Source: Muribaculum sp. An289
GTDB lineage: Bacteria; Bacteroidota; Bacteroidia; Bacteroidales; UBA932
Assembly (NCBI RefSeq): GCF_002159555.1
Contig: NZ_NFIV01000004.1
Coordinates: 1 to 64,000 of the forward strand
Direction: 5' to 3'
DNA length: 64,000 nt
Under the pieces are notes generated by a model. That model was given only the letters and a program-made list of their open reading frames with translations. It was not told the DNA's origin and did not search any database. The position numbers and the translations under genes are program-made. Shown here piece after piece: positions 60,804 through 64,000 of the stretch (position 1 is its first letter; every line of letters starts with the position of its first letter).

Positions 60804-62834
60804 CTATTTGCCGAGGGCGTTCCGTACCAATTCCTCGTCGGCTATGTTAGGCATGGTGACTTTCAGGCCCGGAGTGCGTTCCATTTCCCTCTGTATAGAG
60901 AAGATGGCGCCTTCGTTGCGGGCCCAGCTGCGGCGGGCTATGCCGTTGTTCACATCCCAGAGGAGCATTTCGCGTATGTGCCTTTCCGAGTCGCTGCCTC
61001 CGTCTATCACCATTCCGAAGCCTCCGTTGATTACTTCGCCCCAGCCTACGCCTCCGCCGTTGTGGAGGGATACCCAGGTGGCGCCCCTGAACGAGTCGCC
61101 GATGACGTTCTGGACGGCCATGTCGGCGGTGAATGCGGAACCGTCATAGATGTTGGACGTCTCGCGGTATGGCGAATCCGTGCCCGATACATCGTGATGA
61201 TCGCGGCCGAGTACGATAGGGGCGGAGATTTCGCCTTTCCTGATGGCTTCGTTGAAAGCGAGGGCTATCTTTGTACGGCCTTCGCAGTCGGCGTAAAGTA
61301 TGCGGGCCTGGGAGCCTACCACGAGATGGTTCCTTCCGGCTTCCTTGATCCAGTGGATGTTGTCTTCCATCTGTCCGCGGATTTCTTCAGGTGCGGTGCT
61401 TGCTATTTCTTCGAGCACTCTGACTGCTATGTCGTCACTCTTTTGCAGGTCTTCCGGTTTTTCGGACATGCAGACCCATCTGAACGGGCCGAAGCCGTAG
61501 TCGAAAAACATAGGGCCCATGATGTCCTGTACGTATGAAGGATACCTGAATGTGCCGTCCGGCCTTACGATGTCGGCACCTGCACGGGATGCTTCGAGAA
61601 GGAAGGCGTTGCCGTAATCGAAGAAATACATGCCTTTGTCCGCCAGTTTGTTGATTGCTGCCGCCTGTCTGCGGAGGGACTCTTTGACACATTCCTGGAA
61701 CCTTTCAGGCTCTTCGGCCATCATTCTGTTCGATTCTTCGTATGAATATCCCACAGGATAATATCCGCCGGCCCAAGGGTTGTGGAGCGAGGTCTGGTCG
61801 GAGCCGAGGTCTACCTGTACCCCTTCTTCGGCAAGCCTTTCCCACAGGTCCACGATATTTCCCTGGTATGCGAGCGAAACGGCCTGTTTCTTCTCCCGCG
61901 CCTCCCGTATCCTCGGAAGCAGGGCGTCCAAAGAATCATATACTTCGTCTACCCAGCCCTGTTCGTATCTCTTTTGGGTAGCCTTCGGGTTTATTTCGGC
62001 GATAACGCTTACCACGCCCGAAATCACTCCGGCCTTAGGCTGTGCTCCCGACATTCCTCCGAGTCCGGCAGTCACGAAAAGCATTCCGTGGATGTTCTCG
62101 AAAGTAGGGGCGATGCCTCTCGCGCGGAGCTGTTTGCGTGCCGCGTTCATCACGGTGATTGTCGTCCCGTGTACGATTCCCTGAGGCCCTATGTACATGT
62201 AAGAGCCTGCCGTCATCTGTCCGTACTGCGAAACCCCCATTGCGTTGAAGCGTTCCCAGTTGTCCTGCGAAGAATAGTTAGGTATAACCATTCCGTTCGT
62301 GACGATTACCCTCGGCGCGTCCTTGTGGCTCGGGAAAAGTCCGAGCGGATGTCCCGAGTACATGACGAGTGTCTGTTCATCGGTCATTGTCGCAAGGTAT
62401 TGCATCGCGAGGCGGTACTGTGCCCAGTTCTGGAATACGGCCCCGTTTCCGCCGTAAGTTATAAGTTCATGCGGATGCTGGGCGACCCTGTAGTCGAGGT
62501 TGTTCTGTATCATGGCCATGATGGCTGCCGCCTGACGGCATTTTGCCGGATACTGGTCTATAGGCCTGGCGTACATCTCATAGTCCGGGCGGAAACGGTA
62601 CATGTATATGCGACCGTATTCGCGGAGTTCTTCGGCGAATTCCTTGGCAAGGATTTCATGGTATTTTTTAGGAAAATATCTCAAGGCATTCTTTATGGCG
62701 AGGACTTTTTCCCTGTCCGTAAGGATGTCCTTGCGTTTCGGAGCATGGTTTATGCTCCTGTCGTATTGTTTCGGTGCGGGCAGTTCGTCCGGAATGCCTC
62801 CGAGAATGTCTTTCTGAAATTCATTGAGATTCAT
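60804..62834 (-). CDS. hutU: Urocanate hydratase
   Basis: A 676-residue urocanase, the longer form seen in many Bacteroidota and in animals (UROC1 type). It hydrates urocanate to imidazolonepropionate using tightly bound NAD+. The NAD-binding and active regions are visible: TYGGNGAVFQNWAQYRL, GMSGAQPKA, DQTSLHNPWAGGYYPVGY, and the DHHDVSGTDSPYRETSN stretch. The start has a strong ribosome site at 62841-62849. It lies after ftcD by 16 bases. Confidence 0.95.
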   Translation of the reverse strand: MNLNEFQKDILGGIPDELPAPKQYDRSINHAPKRKDILTDREKVLAIKNALRYFPKKYHEILAKEFAEELREYGRIYMYRFRPDYEMYARPIDQYPAKCRQAAAIMAMIQNNLDYRVAQHPHELITYGGNGAVFQNWAQYRLAMQYLATMTDEQTLVMYSGHPLGLFPSHKDAPRVIVTNGMVIPNYSSQDNWERFNAMGVSQYGQMTAGSYMYIGPQGIVHGTTITVMNAARKQLRARGIAPTFENIHGMLFVTAGLGGMSGAQPKAGVISGVVSVIAEINPKATQKRYEQGWVDEVYDSLDALLPRIREAREKKQAVSLAYQGNIVDLWERLAEEGVQVDLGSDQTSLHNPWAGGYYPVGYSYEESNRMMAEEPERFQECVKESLRRQAAAINKLADKGMYFFDYGNAFLLEASRAGADIVRPDGTFRYPSYVQDIMGPMFFDYGFGPFRWVCMSEKPEDLQKSDDIAVRVLEEIASTAPEEIRGQMEDNIHWIKEAGRNHLVVGSQARILYADCEGRTKIALAFNEAIRKGEISAPIVLGRDHHDVSGTDSPYRETSNIYDGSAFTADMAVQNVIGDSFRGATWVSLHNGGGVGWGEVINGGFGMVIDGGSDSERHIREMLLWDVNNGIARRSWARNEGAIFSIQREMERTPGLKVTMPNIADEELVRNALGK

Positions 62835-62840
62835 ATACTG

Positions 62841-62849
62841 TTTCCTCCC
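62841..62849 (-). promoter_or_regulatory. Shine-Dalgarno site of hutU
   Basis: Minus-strand GGGAGGAAA, six bases before the ATG at 62834, in the 16-base gap after ftcD. A strong SD is uncommon here and supports internal re-initiation after ftcD. Confidence 0.65.
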
Positions 62850-62850
62850 G

Positions 62851-64000
62851 TTATTTTATCTTGCTTTCGACTATTTCGAGGATTCCGGCTTCTTCGCGGC
62901 GTGCATCCGCCGCTATTTTTTCGGCTTCACCTATTAGTTCCGCCGCTTTTGCCTTGTCTTTCAGGCTGCCGGCATTGATTTTCACGTTGAGGCAGGCTCC
63001 GAGTACGGCGCTTCTTGCCGCAAGCGCTCCCACTCCTGCATCGGAAACCGAGTTAGGGTTTCCTGTCTCGGCCATGGCGCGTATCACTTCGAAGGCTTTG
63101 AACGAAGCCTTCATTGTCCTTAAAGGAACTTCGGTCGCATAGAGGGTAGCGGTTTCCATGGCCTGGGCCCTTGCCGCCTTTTCCTCTTCCGTGCCCTTAG
63201 GCATTGCGAATACGTCCATTATCTTGTTGAAGGCGGCCGTGTCTTCGTCCACGAGGGCAAGCAGTTCCCTCATGATTGCCTGGCCTTTTTCGGCCCAGTC
63301 GGAAAATTCTTTCCATCTTTCGTCCCAGCCCGGTTTGTGTGCGGAAAGATTGGCTACCATGGTTCCGAGGGCTGCTCCGAGCGCTCCCATGTATGCTGAA
63401 ATCGAGCCGCCTCCAGGGGCAGGGGACTCGGATGCCGTCTCTTCTGCGAAACCTTTGCAGGTCATCCTTATAAGACGGCTCTTTGCTGCCTCCTCTTCTT
63501 CGCTTACCATCATGTATTCGATTACTTTCTCCTTAGGGTCGAACGGTTTCAGGTCATCGAGCCCCATTGATTTGACGGCGCACCTGATGATGCCTTCCTC
63601 GGTTATGCCGAGAGAACGCTGCTGTTTTCCGAGAAAATATTTTCCCGCTTCGATGAGTGTGCGCTTAGGGACGAGGCCGACGATTTCCGTGCCTGTCACC
63701 CTTATTCCCCTTTCGTGTGCCGCGCGGCATACTTCCTCGAATGCCACATGGAGCGGGGTGGCGTTGATGTCGGTTATGTTCATCGAAACCTGGGCTATGC
63801 CGTATTCATCTATGTACCAGCCTATGGCCTTGCAACCTTTCAGGGTGCCCGGTTTCATAACTGGGTTTCCGTTTTCGTCCTTTACAATCTTGCCGGTGAT
63901 AGGGTTCCCCTCACGTACCGGACGGCCTTTCTCCCTTACATCGAAGGCTATCGCGTTGGCCCTCCTTGTGGAAGTAGTGTTGAGGTTGAAGTTCACGGCG
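62851..64000 (-). CDS. ftcD: Glutamate formimidoyltransferase/formimidoyltetrahydrofolate cyclodeaminase, partial
   Basis: The C-terminal 383 or so residues of a bifunctional FtcD; the N-terminal part runs past the window edge, so the GTG at 63996 is not its start. The transferase tail shows NTTSTRRANAIAFDVR and VSMNITDINATPLHVAFEE; the cyclodeaminase domain (from about residue 190 of the fragment) shows SPAPGGGSISAYMGALGAAL and NPNSVSDAGVGALAAR. It completes histidine breakdown by passing the formimino group to tetrahydrofolate and releasing ammonia. It is the most upstream gene seen in the hut run. Confidence 0.92.
   Translation of the reverse strand, partial: AVNFNLNTTSTRRANAIAFDVREKGRPVREGNPITGKIVKDENGNPVMKPGTLKGCKAIGWYIDEYGIAQVSMNITDINATPLHVAFEEVCRAAHERGIRVTGTEIVGLVPKRTLIEAGKYFLGKQQRSLGITEEGIIRCAVKSMGLDDLKPFDPKEKVIEYMMVSEEEEAAKSRLIRMTCKGFAEETASESPAPGGGSISAYMGALGAALGTMVANLSAHKPGWDERWKEFSDWAEKGQAIMRELLALVDEDTAAFNKIMDVFAMPKGTEEEKAARAQAMETATLYATEVPLRTMKASFKAFEVIRAMAETGNPNSVSDAGVGALAARSAVLGACLNVKINAGSLKDKAKAAELIGEAEKIAADARREEAGILEIVESKIK

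Noticed and set aside
1-64000. CRISPR arrays, tRNA or rRNA genes, transposases, prophage genes
   Set aside because: None seen in any gap on either strand; all larger gaps were read.

Overview
The window is chromosomal DNA from a member of the Bacteroidota, most likely order Bacteroidales. The evidence is the gene families (DUF3575/fimbrial-type lipoproteins, DUF4293 and DUF4491 proteins, a 'putative porin', TonB-dependent receptors, a THUMP-like methyltransferase, a UROC1-length urocanate hydratase) and the recurrent -7 promoter element TAnnTTTG typical of this phylum. G+C looks close to half by eye. I cannot name the genus; a gut or host-associated Rikenellaceae/Bacteroidaceae relative would fit. 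No rRNA, tRNA, CRISPR, transposase or prophage gene was seen. About 52 protein genes are packed tightly, with many ATGA start/stop overlaps.

Layout. 1-2.2 kb: cell-wall hydrolases (GH73-LysM glucosaminidase, MltG) behind a duplicated promoter. 2.2-10.2 kb: ComEA-like HhH protein, NatAB-type ABC exporter, a 5'-nucleotidase split over two secreted proteins, a DUF4293 membrane protein, and a coupled trio (nucleoside phosphorylase, SirB1-like protein, LolE/FtsX permease). 10.2-18.6 kb: MltF lytic transglycosylase with a large porin, a nicotinate phosphoribosyltransferase-nicotinamidase fusion, and an AmgK-RapZ(C) fusion coupled to a MurU-like nucleotidyltransferase, suggesting peptidoglycan sugar recycling. 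18.6-24.8 kb: a secreted unknown, two TonB-dependent outer-membrane proteins and a META-domain lipoprotein. 24.9-29.4 kb: a response regulator and sensor kinase followed without a visible break by umuD, umuC and a flavin reductase; a G9 tract inside a short upstream ORF precedes the regulator. 29.8-36.5 kb: a four-gene surface locus (OmpA/DUF3575 barrel plus three lipoproteins, one of 1051 aa). 36.6-49.4 kb: HAD phosphatase, HAMP sensor with TrkH, RecD2-like helicase, small lipoprotein, a degenerate LytM-S41 protease fusion, THUMP-like methyltransferase, DPP-IV-type peptidase, phosphohexomutase. 49.4-49.9 kb: a gene-free stretch full of inverted and direct repeats. 49.9-57.4 kb: phosphatidylserine synthase, secreted C1 peptidase, a CPA1 antiporter fused to an alpha/beta hydrolase, a SLC13-type permease and a flavodiiron protein. 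57.5-64 kb: GNAT acetyltransferase and the histidine utilisation genes hutI, hutH, hutU and ftcD, the last running off the window.

The most unusual items are the antiporter-hydrolase fusion (52047-54374), the AmgK-RapZ fusion with MurU (16030-18242), the surface lipoprotein locus (29847-36412), the G9/upstream-ORF arrangement before the response regulator and its link to umuDC (24914-28762), the pncB-pncA fusion (13950-15959), and the intergenic repeat cluster (49440-49820). All functional statements come from reading the sequence and from family knowledge; no database search was run.
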